Assembly: GCF_021228125.1 (NCBI RefSeq)
Contig: NZ_JAJQQS010000011.1
Location: 186,001 to 250,000 of the forward strand
DNA: 64,000 nucleotides
DNA from: Streptomyces albireticuli
GTDB lineage: Bacteria; Actinomycetota; Actinomycetes; Streptomycetales; Streptomycetaceae
Reading direction: 5' to 3'
Both the position numbers and the translations under genes were made by a program. The notes under the pieces are model-generated. The model did no database searches, was not told the DNA's origin, and saw only the letters and a program-made list of their open reading frames with translations. Positions within the stretch are counted from its first letter, which is position 1. The number at the start of each line of letters is the position of its first letter. Below, piece after piece: positions 63,700 through 64,000 of this stretch.

Positions 63700-64000
63700 G
63701 TGCAGCGAAGGGCGTACGCACCGGCCGCCGCGCTGGTGGCGGCCGTGCTGACGGCGGGCCTCACCTCGTGCAGCGGGGCATCCGGCACCGGCGGCGGAGG
63801 CGACGACTCCAAGCCCGGCCAGCCCGGCTCCTCGGCCCCCGCCGGCGAGCCCGGCAAGTACCGCGGCCTCCCCGAACCCTGCGGCTACGTCAACCGCGAC
63901 ACGCTCCGCCGCCTGCTCCCCGCGGGCGAGGACGAGAGCGAGGCGGAGATCGAGAAGGTCTACAAGGGCCAGGCCGCCATCACCTATGACACCGACCGCC
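63700..64000 (+). CDS. Lipoprotein, N-terminal part (cut by window edge)
   Basis: An open frame from GTG 63700 with GAGAGGGG about 9 nt upstream. The signal is VQRRAYAPAAALVAAVLTAG, with lipobox LTSC and a Gly/Ser/Pro-rich linker after it. The mature part begins with LPEPCGYVNRDTLRRLLPAG, resembling the start of small actinobacterial lipoproteins with a conserved Cys. The gene runs off the window at residue 100. Divergent from rtcB. Function unknown. Confidence 0.75.
   Translation, partial: MQRRAYAPAAALVAAVLTAGLTSCSGASGTGGGGDDSKPGQPGSSAPAGEPGKYRGLPEPCGYVNRDTLRRLLPAGEDESEAEIEKVYKGQAAITYDTDR

Overview
The window reads as a chromosomal segment of a Streptomyces-type actinomycete. G+C is very high with G/C at most third codon positions, GTG starts are common, and several families are typical of streptomycetes: the streptophobe membrane protein, a Ser/Thr kinase with a Gly-rich linker, and the GPP34, DUF4229 and PLDc_N proteins. 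The menaquinone genes are of the futalosine type. The gene order resembles, as I recall it, the nuo - mqnC - mqnA - mqnE - ubiX/ubiA/ubiD - ccs - hemL region of S. coelicolor. I saw no rRNA, tRNA, CRISPR, IS element, prophage or integrase.

Layout. 1-1.7 kb: 3' end of a fumarylacetoacetase gene, a GPP34 protein and a lipoprotein. 1.8-17.9 kb: the complete 14-gene nuoA-N operon for respiratory complex I on the minus strand, with a Rex-like operator upstream of nuoA. 18.6-21.2 kb: an NlpC/P60 cell-wall hydrolase and two paralogous secreted Ca-binding-repeat proteins. 21.3-33.0 kb: a menaquinone block (MenJ-like reductase, MenG, MqnC, MqnA) interspersed with a streptophobe protein, a catalytically empty amidohydrolase-like protein, a Ser/Thr kinase and an esterase. 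33.4-41.8 kb: cold-shock protein, acyl-CoA synthetase with an internal minisatellite, AraC and TetR regulators, a secreted lipase, a wall/membrane-anchored protein and a DAACS transporter with a Cys-rich leader peptide. 42-48.8 kb: a second menaquinone block (MqnE, UbiX, UbiA and UbiD homologues) with an Lrp regulator. 49.7-59.6 kb: a Tat-exported phosphoesterase, an SRPBCC protein, the cytochrome c maturation operon resA-ccdA-resB-ccsB, a deacetylase-like lipoprotein, a histidine phosphatase and hemL. 59.8-64 kb: a conserved unknown, YnfA, SDR, VOC, RtcB ligase and a truncated lipoprotein.

Theme. Most of the window serves one respiratory chain: complex I, menaquinone synthesis and tailoring, heme precursor synthesis (HemL) and cytochrome c assembly. 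The less expected features are: a Cys-rich leader peptide plus an RNA pairing that could mask the ribosome binding site of a DAACS transporter; a 90-nt in-frame tandem repeat inside an acyl-CoA synthetase; a terminator-like hairpin in the cold-shock leader; a perfect 23-bp hairpin inside a larger inverted repeat, with an eroded half copy elsewhere; and a lipoprotein that may start at ATC.
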